Assembly (NCBI GenBank): GCA_030704615.1 | Contig: CM060732.1 | Coordinates: 67,685,053-67,749,052 of the forward strand | DNA length: 64,000 nucleotides | Source of the DNA: Takakia lepidozioides | Lineage: Eukaryota; Streptophyta; Takakiopsida; Takakiales; Takakiaceae | Direction of reading: 5' to 3' | In this document: in pieces, positions 1 through 11,514 of the stretch | How the letters are laid out: each line of letters starts with the position of its first letter | Numbering within the stretch: position 1 is the stretch's first letter | Made by a program: the position numbers and the translations under genes | Notes under the pieces: model-generated | Seen by the model: the letters and a program-made list of their open reading frames with translations, nothing else | What the model was told of the DNA's origin: nothing | The model's database searches: none

Positions 1-1412
1 GTGGCTGGACTAGTGGTGGACTAGTGGTATACTAGTGTGTGGTGTGCACATGTGTTGTGTGGTTTTGGACAACGATGTAGTTGTGTAGCAATATGTATGC
101 GCACGACACGAGTTCCAGATTTCGAGCCACCTCACTTTTTGAGCAGGGTCAACCATGGAAATCAACAGACGGTGGATCTGTTCTTGTGTCATCTCAAGTT
201 TAGTAGGCTTGTTCCAGTGGATCCGAATCTGCTCCAGAAACCCCTTTCCCAGTCCAGGGTCAGCAATTCTTATGTGCTTGTCAAACGCACTCTTGAGGTT
301 CTTCCTCGCCATATCCATCTCCTCCTTTATTTTGCTCTCTACCCCGTTTGCTGTTCTCTCATCCTCCGGAGTAGTGGCATAATACTCCTGCTTGGCTCGC
401 TCTCTAGCATCTGTAATTTCTTGCTGTGACACAAGGACGGTGGTCTCTTATTACATCACAGGCCATGTAACGACAACTTCAATCAAAAAATGAAAGAATG
501 TAGAAGTCTGACAAGGAACTAGTCTTACCGCGTAGAAGTACTCGAGGAAAGCTTCCCTCATCAGATTGTACCAAGTTTTAGATTTCTTGATTGTTTGGCA
601 TTTCTTCAGTGTCTCCGCAGACAAGACGCTGGAGAATGTTTCCAACGGCATGACTCCGATACTTTGCATCCAAAACAATGTATGCACTATGTTCGTTGTG
701 ACGTGTGATGTCTCCGTGCCCCTGCATTCAAAGCATATGAGTACAAATTCTTCAAGCTTGGGACAGACATGTAATCCAAAGAAACAAAATAAAACAAGAC
801 TTACTTGTTGACATCATGCATTGCAGTCAGAAGTTATGTTATTTTGCCTTGTGGATCCAAAACCATTGACACAACTCGATGGTGCCAGTCTTTGTTGTCG
901 GCATACATTCTCGTGATATATTCCGTCCAAGCAACCAAACGGTGATTACCATCCTATACAAAGAACATCTTCCCCATGTGCTGCCTGTGAGATGGGTTTT
1001 GGGAAAGCTTTGCCTCAAACTCCGTGTTCACTTCTTTCCAAAGTAGGTCCCAACCGGCCATAATCTCCTCATCAACCATTTTCTCTGATCCCTGGATGTC
1101 TGTCACTGAAACGTAAAAGACTGCGGAGCCCTTCAAGTACCCGTGGATAAAATCACCCTGTAGCTTCTTGATATCATGATGCAGGGCTGGACGAACGGCA
1201 GATATGGAAATCATCCTTCATAGAAGAATCATAAGGGTGCCGTCCCGAACTTCCATGGAATGTATGACCTTCTTGGAGTTTACCTTCAAGGTGTACATCA
1301 GAGAATGCACTTTATCTTCATAATTGTCACATGGGTCTTCCTCTTGAGTTTCAGGAACAGATGTCTCTTGTGCAGGCTGGCTTTCCCCCACCTTCTTCCT
1401 TTTTTTTTGCAT
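1..1412 (-). pseudogene. Decayed multi-exon gene of unknown function with a DGNHR motif
   Basis: One long minus-strand frame runs from about 1412 to 834. It is broken by TGA near 1216-1218 and by TAG at 951-953, directly before the motif DGNHRLVAWTEY. Further exon-like pieces follow: one ending near 529 at a GT donor (...LMREAFLEYFYA) and one starting near 423 after CAG (QEITDARERAKQEYY...). That last piece is hydrophilic and rich in E, K and R. DGNHR resembles the DGNHRV/DGMHR signature of ParB/sulfiredoxin-type folds, but the rest does not let me name a family. Two in-frame stops in one otherwise coding-like exon suggest a pseudogene. A read-through of mis-assembled bases is the alternative. 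The 3' end lies beyond the window start. Confidence 0.5.
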
Positions 1413-1429
1413 TCATTTGTGTGTCTAGG

Positions 1430-2385
1430 CATCAGATTCAGACCACTATTAAGGTGTCGTCACCGATGCCTTAATATGACTCTTCATCCCTACTTCAAAC
1501 TACGCCTACCTATGGAAAAGTTGCCTTCATCTGCTTCAAAGTAACCACTACACTTGAAATAACACCATAGATTAAGTTGTCGTCAACGATGCCTTAATTC
1601 GACTCTTTTTTCTGTTTCAAACAACCCTCGTAGTGGAGACTCTGGACCCATTACACTGTTCTTCTCTGCTTCAATGTAAGCCTCAATGTGCATTTGACAG
1701 ACCAGATTAAGGTGTCGTCAATGATGCCTTAATTGAAGCAGAGAGGAACATGATCAAGGATGGAGAGTCTGCACATTCCGGGGTTGTTTGAAACAGAAGT
1801 CTCCCTAAAAACAGATTTTACACTCCATATTAAGGTATGGTCAACGAAGCCTTAATTTGCCTCTTAATTTACGTTTCAGACATCCCCTCAGAGTGCAGAC
1901 TATCCACCCTAATCATATTTTTCTCTGCTTCATACTACTCAAAACAGATTTGACAGACAGATTAAGGTGTCGTGAACGATGCCTTAATTCGCCTCCTTAT
2001 TTTTGCTTAAAACAGTCATTCAATGTGCAGACTCTCCACCCCTGATCCTGTTCCTCTCTGCTTCAAAGTATCCATAAAATCAGATTTTACACTCCAGATT
2101 AAGGTATCATCAACGATGCCTTAATTTGCCTCCTAATTTATGTTTCAGACATCCCCTCACTATGCAGACTATCCACCCTAATCTTGTTCATATATGCTTC
2201 AAAGTATGCCTCAAAACAAAATTGACAGTCCAGATTAAGATGTCGTCAACGACGCCTTAATTCGTTGTCTTATTTCTGTTACAGCCAACCCCTCACTTTC
2301 CAAACTCTCCACCCCTAATGTTGTTCCTCTCTGATTAAATGTTACCCTCACTGTAAATGGCAGGCCACATTAAGCTGTCGTCAAC
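1430..2385. repeat. Minisatellite of about 8 units with palindromic cores
   Basis: A 28-bp core of the form ATTAAGG-N14-CCTTAAT recurs near 1450, 1571, 1703, 1829, 1962, 2098, 2235 and 2370, that is every 120-137 bp. The inner 14 bases are also almost palindromic (TCGT..ACGA). Between cores lies a spacer containing CAGACTCTCCACCCCTGAT and TTCCTCTCTGCTTC. In the unit after 1703 the spacer is in the opposite orientation. No coding potential is evident. Confidence 0.8.
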
Positions 2386-2390
2386 GTCCT

Positions 2391-2887
2391 TCAACGCCCG
2401 CAAAGACAGCATTGCGTTGGATGGGCGCTCCCGGGTAAGAATGCCCATCTGCTTCGTAGCGGCCTCCTGCACAAGAGTAACACCACTGCTTGGCTTGGCA
2501 GGCCTTCCTCCTCTCTTATAGGTGGCATTCTCTCCATCCTAGCCTCATGCAAGAGGGGAAGTTCCAATAGCTCCTCCAGCTGCTTATCCAGTATATACGG
2601 CTCCTCACCTCCCCGACACTGCAACCCTTCGCCAGCAGATCCCTCCCCCTCACGTTCTCTCTCTCCCTCAAAAAGATCAAGCACCCTCCGAGTCTTGCTC
2701 ATCATCTCTCTCGCTTGCAACCTTTGCCTCGCCGACGTGTAGTAAAAGAGACTTCCGACGCGACCTTTCCCTTGCAGAAACAATGTCGTTCTTGGGAGGC
2801 TCCAGTGTGAATAGTTTGAAATGACACATACGAGACTCTCATCTTCCTATGCACCACGAAATGGATGGATGGCGGTTGGGGTTTCAT
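2391..2887 (-). other. Possible exon, basic and glutamate-rich, unrecognised
   Basis: Two overlapping open frames exist on the minus strand, one beginning near 2887 and one near 2783. The second contains a run alternating E, R and G and ends in a cysteine-rich stretch. It lies upstream, on the same strand, of the broken gene at 1-1412, so it could be a 5' exon of that gene with the minisatellite in its intron. I see no domain, no convincing start context and no clear splice sites. It may be chance open sequence. Confidence 0.2.
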
Positions 2888-3192
2888 CTATGAAATCATC
2901 CATTTAGGCTTTTCCCCTAAAACAATAACGGTTCTTAATTAGCTTGTTCGAATTGCGGCGGGGGGTTGTTTGATGTGCAACTTGGAAATGGGCAACTGGC
3001 ATGGACCATCATTGCCGGTCTGGGCCCTGTTAGCGGAACCTTTGAATGGATACCACGTACTCGTGGGTGTCAGTTGGTGTTCGACCAACATAGGGGGCGT
3101 TAGGGAATGGGCTGCGGATTTGTCCGTAGGAAGCAGATAACCAGAGCAAAATTGAGTCTGCTAGAGCCCTGCAGTGCCGGATTACCCAAATT

Positions 3193-3459
3193 GTGAATGT
3201 CCCCTCTCCAGGCTATGGGCAGGTGTACAGTATGGTGACAACGGGATCGGTTCTTCAAGACAGAACTTATGAAATTACTATTGGCAATTTTCCAAATTGC
3301 ACATGCCCGGACTTCGACAACACGATATCAAGCTCCATTGGAAAGAGAGGAAAATTTGTCCCAAGCAAACATCTTTACTACATCTACATTCACAGGATGT
3401 TTTGTGATCCACAACGAGACATGTGCACAAATGCACAATGGGTCCCAGTGACGTTCTAA
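3193..3459 (+). pseudogene. SWIM-type zinc-finger fragment interrupted by a hAT-like element
   Basis: The frame encodes a short segment with CTCPDF followed 24 residues later by PSKHLYYIY. This fits the SWIM pattern CxC...CxH except that the third cysteine is serine. SWIM domains occur in MULE/FAR1-type transposases and in other plant DNA-binding proteins. The stop codon TAA (3457-3459) lies inside the 8-bp target duplication of the element at 3461-4262. On the far side of the element the duplicate reads GTTCAAAC and the frame stays open for some codons. The original gene may therefore have continued past this point before the insertion. Confidence 0.5.
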
Positions 3460-4270
3460 CCAGTGTTGGGCGGTTCTTGCCTTTTTGAAGGAACCTTCGG
3501 TTCCGGTTCCACAAATTTTTGAAGAGACGGTTCCGGATCCGGATCTGGTTATTTTTTATTAAGGCGGTTCCGGTCCGGTTCAGGTTCCGACTTTTTAACA
3601 TGGGGGCGGTTCCGGTTACCGGTTAGTTGCTGGAAAAAAAACACCGGTTCCGGTTAGGTTCCGGTTCTTTTTAAAAAATATATGAAATTCTTTTAATTTT
3701 TTATTCTTCTGGAAAATTAGATGAACTGATCTGATTGGTCATACTGAGAATTTTCAACTAAAACCAGGGAATTTATTAGTAAAACAGAAGTAAATAAACT
3801 TATATGTTTTTTGTGATTGTCTTTTATGGTATATATAACTAGTTATATACGCATGGTCTCCATTAAAAACGGAAAACCAGAGATTTTATAAGTTGTCGTA
3901 CGGTGTAGCAAAGAACAACTAAAACAAACTAACTACATAAGGATCTTAATTCAAAATACAAAACAAATTAAACATGTGTAATTCTATGGTTACCTTTTAT
4001 GGTGCAGCAAAAGCACAACTAAAAAAAATACATAAATTTGGACCGGAACCGGAACCGGAACCGCTTTGGAGCTGGAACCGCCGGTTCCCACACATGTGGT
4101 CGTAGCTGGAACCGCCGGTTCCAGTTCCCACACAATCCCCAATGAGAGGTTCCGGTTCCGGTTCCGGTTCTGCACAGGCGGGTCCGGTTCCGGTCCGGTT
4201 CCACATAACCGGAACCGGAACCTGCGGTTACCCGGGCCCAGGCGGGTAACCGCCCAACACTGGTTCAAAC
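3453..4270. mobile_element. Non-autonomous hAT-like element with target duplication
   Basis: The element runs from 3461 to 4262 (802 bp). It has inverted termini CAGTGTTGGGCGGTT and AACCGCCCAACACTG. Flanking octamers GTTCTAAC (3453-3460) and GTTCAAAC (4263-4270) match at 7 of 8 positions, as expected for hAT transposition. Both subterminal regions are packed with GGTTCC/GGAACC repeats in opposite orientation, resembling transposase-binding arrays. The middle is AT-rich and encodes no transposase, so it depends on a helper. Confidence 0.85.
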
Positions 4271-5149
4271 ACTTCTGCAACGAGATAGGTTGTTGTGATT
4301 ACATTGGTTTTTTTTTGTTTTTTTTTTTGGTTTTTTTGCATGAATTCTTCATCTGTATATGGAATTAATATGCAAATAAAAAATAAGAGCCAATAAATAT
4401 ATCATTTCGCTTGTTAGGTATTTGTTTTGCTAAAAATAACCTCTGTTAGATGTTAGATCAACAAAATAGTGTTGGGAGACTAGATAAACATGTTCAAAGT
4501 TAATTTAAGCTCCATGAAGAGTTTTGTAAATGCTCACGCATCGTTTGATCAAAAGACTTATTCACATATTGTAAAAATGATATAGAACTTGTTGTTAAAA
4601 AAATTGGCTTGGACAATTCAAAGGAAACAGATAAGGAGCGATTTGGTTGGTATCAAGATCACAAAGTAAAAATGATAGCTGCAACACAAGGAGAATCCAT
4701 GGCCCCACATGGATGTAGATGGAAAGGCACCCATTTTAGTCCTCCAAATTGATTCAGCCAGTTGCAAACCTGGTAGATTACATGCTCATGGTGGTAGGTA
4801 TTTCTATCCATAAGATCGCTACTCAGTCAGCAGACAAATCATTGATTTGAACTACGAAAGATTGCGGCAAGCTGCAATACTCAGCGCTTCCCATGGTTTA
4901 CTCATGTAGGCAAGCGAAACTAACAGACACAACCTTAGAGACTCATCGTCACATCCTTGTGGTCAATTGTTAGAATGTGTTAAGGATGTACAAACTATGT
5001 ACTCGTCCCTGACACATACGAGCCAAATAAACTCTGACTCCAATTGGAGATGATAGAAAGGAAGAGTTGTCGCTTGCGCTTTCAAGACTCCACGAGGAAG
5101 AAGTGCCAAGATATATGATACCCTACATTTCTTTATTTACCCTTTTCAT
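4271..5149. other. AT-rich stretch without recognisable genes
   Basis: This stretch has homopolymer T runs near 4310-4340 and no frame that looks coding on either strand. Confidence 0.6.
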
Positions 5150-5372
5150 TTATCCTCAACTATTAAACATTTATCTGCGGATAAAGGGTATATGGAAATT
5201 ATGTACCCTTCAGACGGGTAAGGGTAAGGGTATCTCAGATTAGTTACCCGTCTGAAGGGTAAGGATAAGGGTAAATGAAATGGGCCAATCCAGGTAAATC
5301 ATTTACCCTTACCTTGATTTATCCGCTGAGTAAATCCGGATAAATGATTTACCCTCACAACACTAGTATGTC
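5150..5372. repeat. Repeat of TTTACCC/GGGTAAA motifs with an 18-bp hairpin
   Basis: TACCCTTCAGACGGGTAA at 5207-5224 has an exact inverted partner at about 5241-5258. Motifs of the type ATTTACCC and GGGTAAAT surround it in both orientations, as in subterminal repeats of small DNA transposons. The right edge ends TTTACCCTCACAACACTA, similar to hAT-like termini (TAGTGTTG...). I could not find the matching left terminus. Confidence 0.45.
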
Positions 5373-5724
5373 CAGATCACATGTTACATCACACATAGTG
5401 AACATATATAAGACATATGCTAAATAAAAATAACACTCTAAAAATCAACTATTCATTCATGAGCCATGAGTACGGTACTAATCCTCACACCCAAAGGTCA
5501 TGAAAACCCAAACATTTTAACCACGTATGACAAGATAGCAAAATTTGAACCCCCAAGCACAATGCACTCCAACTAAAAGACCGAGCAAGTTGGTTTTTTT
5601 TATTGTTTATTTTCTATTTTTTACTCTCAAGCAATTCGTATACGTTTAAAGAGAGGACAACATCAGTGTGGTTGCTTTACTAAGTCTCCAACTTCTCACT
5701 CGTCACTAGAAAGTGAAACAAAAT

Positions 5725-5960
5725 ATACAACCAAGATGTAGCCAAGTGGTAATGGGCACATACGCACATACCACCTCGGAAGTGGTTGTGCGTTCAATCC
5801 ATTGATTGGTGTCACAAAGGTGTCCAGTCCACCTTCTTGCTGGAAGGCAGTAGTCCTTCGGGTCAAGAGACACCATAATTTCATCATAATTTCCGTTTCC
5901 TTGGGGAGGCGTCATATATTATGTTATTATAATGAAGCTGAACATTATTCAAAGTTTGAG
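5725..5960 (+). mobile_element. Possible tRNA-derived SINE
   Basis: TAGCCAAGTGGTAA near 5740 fits a polymerase III A box, and GCGTTCAATCC near 5790 fits a B box at tRNA-like spacing. A non-tRNA body follows. No acceptor-stem pairing is obvious, so this is not an intact tRNA gene. A chance match is possible. Confidence 0.35.
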
Positions 5961-6029
5961 CTTGGGGAGTTGTCCCTTTTGAACCCTTTTCTGAATATAT
6001 GCTCTTTCCTTGTTTGAGACCTTCATGCC

Positions 6030-6300
6030 ACACTTGTATGTATAACGGCTTGCAGCTGGTCTTCCTCAGGGTCTACCAAGTGTGCACCTTTGCAGAGGCC
6101 TCTAGGCTGTATGTGTGTTGATGCAGAATGAAAGGTTTCTGTGCAATTGTTGAATGCCCCCAAGACATCTATTTCTAGTACCAGAGAAGTGTTGAGGTTG
6201 TGATTGAATGGGCAGAGCAGGAGCTATTTGTTTTGGCATTCCCATCGTTGTAACAGTCAAATTGTGTTGCTTTCCTCTGAAAGCACCAGGCTGAATTCTG
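6030..6300 (+). repeat. Dispersed repeat shared with 13995-14215 (inverted)
   Basis: The stretch containing GTCTTCCTCAGGGTCTACC, a GTGTGTTG...AATGAAAGGTTTC segment and GCATTCCCATCGTTGTAACAG is clearly similar to the reverse complement of 13995-14215, which lies in the first intron of the RPA-interacting protein gene. Short shared reading frames suggest it derives from a coding sequence. I cannot name it. Confidence 0.6.
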
Positions 6301-7211
6301 CACAGTAAGTTAACACAGCCATGAAAAAGGGAATCCTCATGGCCATGGCAATTGATCATTCTGTCTCTCTCTCTCTCTCTCTCTCTTTGGTATTTCGAAG
6401 CTATTCTCAACCCATGAGCAATGAAGTCACAGTACGGGACATTACCTCTTGTGACCGGCTACTCTGGCTGATCAAAGACCCATAAGCAACTGCACTTTCG
6501 GTAGGTCGTCCTAAGGAGCTGCAAGGTTCTTCGAAAGCTGGGCCTCTGGTGGATCTCGAGCCCGAGGAAGCATAATCTGGAGAAGTCTGCCGATTGTAAT
6601 AACTCATCGCTGCTTATGGATGCTCTCTTCTTTCGTGGACTACTCCCCTGCTCCATCTTTATGTTTCTTTCTCAATACATATCCTGACCTACAGTCCTAT
6701 AAGGTCTCACCCATAGTTTCAACAGTACAACCGGCACATCGTCTACGAGCCTACAAGCGTCCCATGGCGAGCTGATTTAGAGATTCTAACTGCCTTCAGA
6801 TGGCTGATCAGTACATGCAGTTAGACGTGGATTCCCTAAACCCACAGCCAGCACCGCAGCTACGAGATCTGCTCTTCCCCTGCAAACATACGATGGATAT
6901 CCTCACATAATCGACTTCCGATTACTTATGCATAGACAGATTCACTTTGAGAGGCCCAATCCTTGAACAATCGTGGTGAATATATCTCGCAGAAACATCA
7001 GAAATCCAACCAGCTGATCAGCTCATTATAGTCAATCACGGGCCGGGCCTCCTCCGACCCATTACCAAATGGACATTAGGGTAGTAGGTCTGCAGTAAAC
7101 CAGTGGAACCCTATTCAGAATGCTCTTGGTTTCATGCACAAAGAGAAGCCGGATCGACTATCACAGTGAGGGAGGAGCTTAGTTAGACGAGATTTATTTG
7201 AACTTGGCAAG
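6301..7211. other. Intergenic, with a short (CT)n tract
   Basis: A (CT)n tract lies at 6361-6385. Short minus-strand open frames at 6407-6656 have no recognisable domain or splice structure. The right part probably holds the promoter of the BCL7-like gene. Confidence 0.4.
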
Positions 7212-8755
7212 ATGGAGGGAGCGGGAGGGAGTACGAGGATGGGAAGCAGGTCATCTACAAGGCATGGTCCCGCATCAGTGTTTCATGGGCCTGTGAGGCG
7301 ATGGCGGAAGTCATGGGTACCCGTGCCTACGACTTCTCCTTCGGCTACCTCATCACGGGTGCTTCTTTACAAATGGAGTCCTGCGGCTGCATCCGTCTCT
7401 GGTACGTGAGTCCCTATTAACATGGATTTGGCATTCAAGCTATTGAGGGCTGTGTTTGATCAGTGATTGTTCTGGGGGATTGCCACAGGTGTGAAGGAGG
7501 CTGGCACAGAGGAGAGTGTTCCGAAATCCTTGCAGTTCTTGTCTGTAGGTCTTCGCCTCATCTTCTGTCTCTCTATGTCGATGGCTATCTCAGAAGTTCA
7601 TTGACTTCCTGTAACCTCGGCTATGACCTGTCCTTTGAGGGTACAGTCCCCTTGGGACTCTAACCCACCGTGCCGGTGGTGGGGTTTTTACCACTGGGTG
7701 TGAAACTCAGCGCGATTGCCATGGCAGCGAGTGCTAAAGCAGCTCGGTTATGAGTTGTAGGAGTTAGGGCTGGCATGGACGTTATCTGATATTGCCGTCC
7801 GAATGTGATTCCAGTGCCAAGCACTTTGTAGGGACCTGAGGTTATATGGGCAAGCTTTTGTACATTGTTATGTCAGAATACCCGAAGATATTTTTCTGTG
7901 CAGGTTTCTGTAATCCTGGCACAGAAGGAAGAGGAAGCAGCCAGAAAGGCTGCTGAGGAAGCCGAAGCTGCAGCACAGGCGCAGGATGAGGACCAGAAAG
8001 GCATGGAGATAACAGAGCTGGATGCCAATCTATCAGAGGCCTCTGCTCAGGACACTAAGGTAAACTGCATATGGTGGCAAAGACGGATGGAGTTGGACTG
8101 GCTGTCCTGCATCGCCAACTTGTGGCAAGAGACCAGCGCCCAGTTTGGATGACATAAAGGGAGTAGAGGGGTAGGGGTATTGGATGAGCAGGATAGAGCC
8201 CACTAGCATTATGGAAGGTGACAGTAATGGTTTTGGTGGCGCCATTTCAGGAGGCTGGTGTAGATGCTTCTGCAAACACTGGGAGCGGTCAAGAAGAGGG
8301 TGTAGAAGAGATGGCAAGCCAAGATCCAAGTTTAGATGGTAAGCATGATCCCGCCGTCGACCAAGTGGCCATTTCTTTCGACGAACCACGAGACCAAGAC
8401 CAGGCAAGCAAGATGGAAGGAGATGGCACAACCTTCGAAGCTGACCTACAGGTATTTTGCCTCTGGGTCTTATAAAAGACAGTGCAAGCATCCTTCTTTT
8501 CCTGTATTGTCAGTTATTTGGTTTGAGCAGGGGTTGACCTAAACTGAGAGTTTTGTTCCAATTGACGGTGAAAACGTATGTTACTGAGGAACAGTAAGCA
8601 ATGTTTAAATGCTGGACACAGGTCCGGTACTTTAAAGCTGTGAGTGGGTGCATTGCAGAAGAAATCTGACAGTAGATTGGTGGGATTGTGTTCAGGAGCA
8701 GGAAGATATACAACAAGCAACTGACAGTGCTCCCATGGACATGGAGGGGTTGTAG
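7212..8755 (+). CDS. BCL7: BCL7-like subunit of SWI/SNF chromatin remodelling complexes
   Basis: Five exons join in phase: 7212-7401, 7489-7544, 7904-8059, 8251-8451 and 8696-8755 (663 nt, 220 aa). Exon 1 carries the BCL7 signature: a basic start with SRSSTRHGP, then GPVRRWRKSWV and, after a serine/threonine spacer, LLYKWSPA. This matches the conserved GPVRKWxKxWV...LxxYKW block of plant and animal BCL7 proteins, which are accessory subunits of BAF/SWI-SNF remodellers in the nucleus. The rest is acidic and alanine-rich (QKEEEAARKAAEEAEAAAQ) and ends DSAPMDMEGL. A competing frame in exon 1 is also open, but only the ATG frame joins exon 2 in phase. Family assignment is established knowledge applied to a visible motif; the role is inferred. 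Confidence 0.8.
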
Positions 8756-9065
8756 AGTTCAGAGGATGACATGTGATTGATTTGGGGACTTGTCAGTTTG
8801 ATCTGGAGTGTCTTTGTTAGATCAGCACTCCATCACCTTGATTGGAATTGTAGTCAGCCATGGCCTAAGGCAATTCCAGGCCGAGATTCATAGCCTGGCA
8901 GGATCAAACAGACAAGAAGGCTTCAGGAGGTTTGGTGTCTGGTTGGGAATCTGGGCTCATAGCTCAGAGGTAACAGTCACTTATTAAATCTTGACAGATT
9001 CGCCTGTGCTCCATGGAAAAATGACTTATAGCCCTGTACAGCCTTATAAGCCTGACATGAGCCCT

Positions 9066-9072
9066 TATATAA
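9066..9072 (+). promoter_or_regulatory. TATA box of the dead GST gene
   Basis: TATATAA lies about 250 bp upstream of the ATG at 9322, on the same strand, in a plausible core-promoter setting. Confidence 0.4.
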
Positions 9073-9321
9073 GCACTGCACAACTCTTCCAAACTGATTG
9101 TCTGGCTTAAGCAAAAGTCGCTCTTACATACTGACCTTTCTTCCACTCAAACCCTGAGACTCAGCTTTTTCTTTCAATAAATTTTGAGAGTGAATTTGTG
9201 GCAAAGTTGTGTAGCAAAGGAGAGGTGTATTTTGTGTGTTGTTGGTTCAGTTTCTTATTTGTTGGAGAGAAGAAACTGCAGTTTGAGTTGGAGTGTTGAT
9301 TGAGAGATCCGCACGATAACC

Positions 9322-9862
9322 ATGGTGTTGAATATCTATGGGCTTGCCAATTCTGCTTGCCCAGACATGTTTTGCCCACCTGTTTGAGAAGGATGTGGAG
9401 GATTTTGTGCTTGAGCCTGTGGATGTGAGCTGCGGCGCTCACAAAAAGCCTGAGTACCTGAAGTTGTAGGTATGTGATGCTTTCCTGTTTCCTGTTTTCG
9501 CTTGAGGAAGGTGTTGGTCAGCTCTATCGAATCATATGGACACATTGGATTCTCTTTGTTGGGCATTCATTGTTGGTTGACTATCGTGTTTTGTCCTCTT
9601 TTGTGTATGCCCCTAGAGCTAAAGTTCTGAACTACTAGCAGCATTTGTTTCTTGATCGCTTCTGTCTAGATGGCTTTATAAATGAGAAAATTCATTGTCA
9701 TTCATCTTGCTACACTGTCTACACCAATTCGTTGACTGGTGGATCGCAGTTGAGGTCTCAGACATTTGCATTTTCCATAGTTTTCTCTGACATGTGCATC
9801 TTTGGTTGTGCAGCCCTTTGGAGTGATCCCCAGTCCTACAGGATGGTGATTTGACACTCTTG
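9322..9862 (+). pseudogene. Phi-class glutathione S-transferase pseudogene (5' part)
   Basis: Exon 1 (9322-9469) starts MVLNIYGLANSAC, shifts frame near the TGCCCAGACATG stretch, then continues as FEKDVEDFVLEPVDVS and AHKKPEYLKL. This is the canonical phi-GST N-terminal thioredoxin fold with its glutathione-binding start. Where the family has a glutamine codon before the first donor (LKLQ), this copy has TAG. Exon 2 (9814-9862) encodes PFGVIPVLQDGDLTL only if one extra C in ATCCCC is ignored. Later exons (the helical domain) are absent. The result is two frameshifts, one nonsense codon and a 3' truncation, so it is not functional. Splice sites are still recognisable, so decay is recent. Confidence 0.85.
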
Positions 9863-11402
9863 GTGAGATCCCAGCTCTAGGAGTTGTTGCGGAACTCCCT
9901 AATAGATAATCTGATGGGGGCCGCAAGCCACCTTCATGGATACTGAATATCATCATTGTCACGCCCATTTTCTTCTAAGCTCTGCATTATCTCCACATCT
10001 TTAACTAGTAGCTTGATAGCAAGCGGTAGATCAGCTGCTTGAGGCAAGAGGGATGGGTGATGTTCATATCAATTGCTGCGCATCAGTTTTTGTAATACAG
10101 AAATAGAAGTGGCTGACCAGTCGAAGATCTTTCATTGAGACTATGTATTTGCTGTTCCGCATATTGTTCGTGACAACAACTGGTTTGTCATTTTCCATAT
10201 CATGCTTCTGCATGGACGGCACTCACTGCCTTTATTGTTAGAAGTGTTTTCCTAATCAATGAAGACTGTCCAAATTTCTGTCTAAATGTGTTGCCACAAG
10301 ACTGCATCTCCGATCCTTCTTCCCATGCTGCAAATGTAACAAGGATTAAACTGATAAGAATCAGTAACCATGAAGTGTCGGGAAAGCCCGAAGTTTAGAA
10401 ACCAAAGAAGCTTTTTGGACTCCCTCTCTACTTCTCTCTGCACATGAGCCAGCAGACCTGAACATCCACACTCATTTGCAAGAGTGAGGAACAGCCTTGA
10501 AACACCAAGTAGAATATATCTCTACAAACCATGCAACCAAAATTATACTGCCTCGATCTAATTTGAGAAGAGGTGCTCTGGTATTTCATTGCTGGGCCAA
10601 CTAGCACATTGAGTTTTCATAATTCATCATTTGCAGAACAATAAGTAGACATTGCTGGCCTTCAATGCTATGATACCAACTACAAATACTGCCCACCACA
10701 CTCCAACCAAAACAAAGGAGGGAAAAGCCCTTGATATTGGCTTAAACCATCTTTGGTTCCAAGCAAGCAAGCAAGATCCAGATTCCTAAACTTATCACAT
10801 CCAATTCTTTGGGAAGAGAAGTAGGTTGTCATTTTGAGATCAAGGTACCACGGATGGCGAGACATACATTTAGAAACCCAGGTCCCACAAAGCTTGAACA
10901 CTCTGGGTTCATCCAGTTGTAACCTTCACTCGCCGCTTGCTAGCCTATTTGAAAACTGAAAGAAATAAGAAACCACTCAGAGAAAAGGGAAATCCAACAC
11001 AACGGTCTCTCTACCACCCCGCTTTTCCTTGACCCAGATGTTCTGATAGAAGAGTAGTTACAGCAGGCACCGCCCACCACTCCTTGCCATGTCACAGCCC
11101 CTCGTGCAATACATTCCACTCCCTCTCGACTCTCGAGCTTCTAGATCAGAGCCTCCACCAAATTTCTCGTATGAATCTCTCCTAAGCCCGAATTCTGAAC
11201 GAAAATGTATCTCTGGATCTGGAAAAGTGCCGATTTTCAAGAACTACTGTCACAGCTCCTGGATTAAAAGATATCCTCCAAAAATATCTGCAGCCATGAA
11301 GAATGCAACTTGATACCAGAGTGTAAGGTTTGTGGCATTTCAAAAACCTGCATCGATCCATTGTCTCGACTCTCGCCCTTGCAGGTACAGCCAATAAAGT
11401 TC
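9863..11402. other. Intergenic, no supported gene
   Basis: Several short open frames occur on both strands, none with a domain or consistent splice sites. Confidence 0.5.
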
Positions 11403-11514
11403 TTATTTGACTTTCTTGGCAAGTACTTTTGGGGTGTATGGCCTTCTCATGAGTACATTAATCCTCTCATCTGCTTCTCCCGCATCTGCCTTCATAGCTC
11501 TGTGTCTAATGGAG
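11403..11514 (-). other. Possible terminal exon
   Basis: The minus-strand frame reads ASIRHRAMKADAGEADERI and ends RPYTPKVLAKKVK before TAA. An AG acceptor lies just upstream. The composition looks coding, but I found no partner exons or family. Confidence 0.25.

Noticed and set aside
1430-2385. A CRISPR-like array, from regular repeats and spacers
   Set aside because: The spacers are repeats of one another, and the setting is a plant nuclear genome. It is a minisatellite.
2702-2887. A separate small gene upstream of the minisatellite
   Set aside because: The frame is short, overlaps another equally open frame and shows no domain or promoter.
5725-5800. A functional tRNA
   Set aside because: A- and B-box-like motifs are present, but stems do not pair. 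At most a SINE head.
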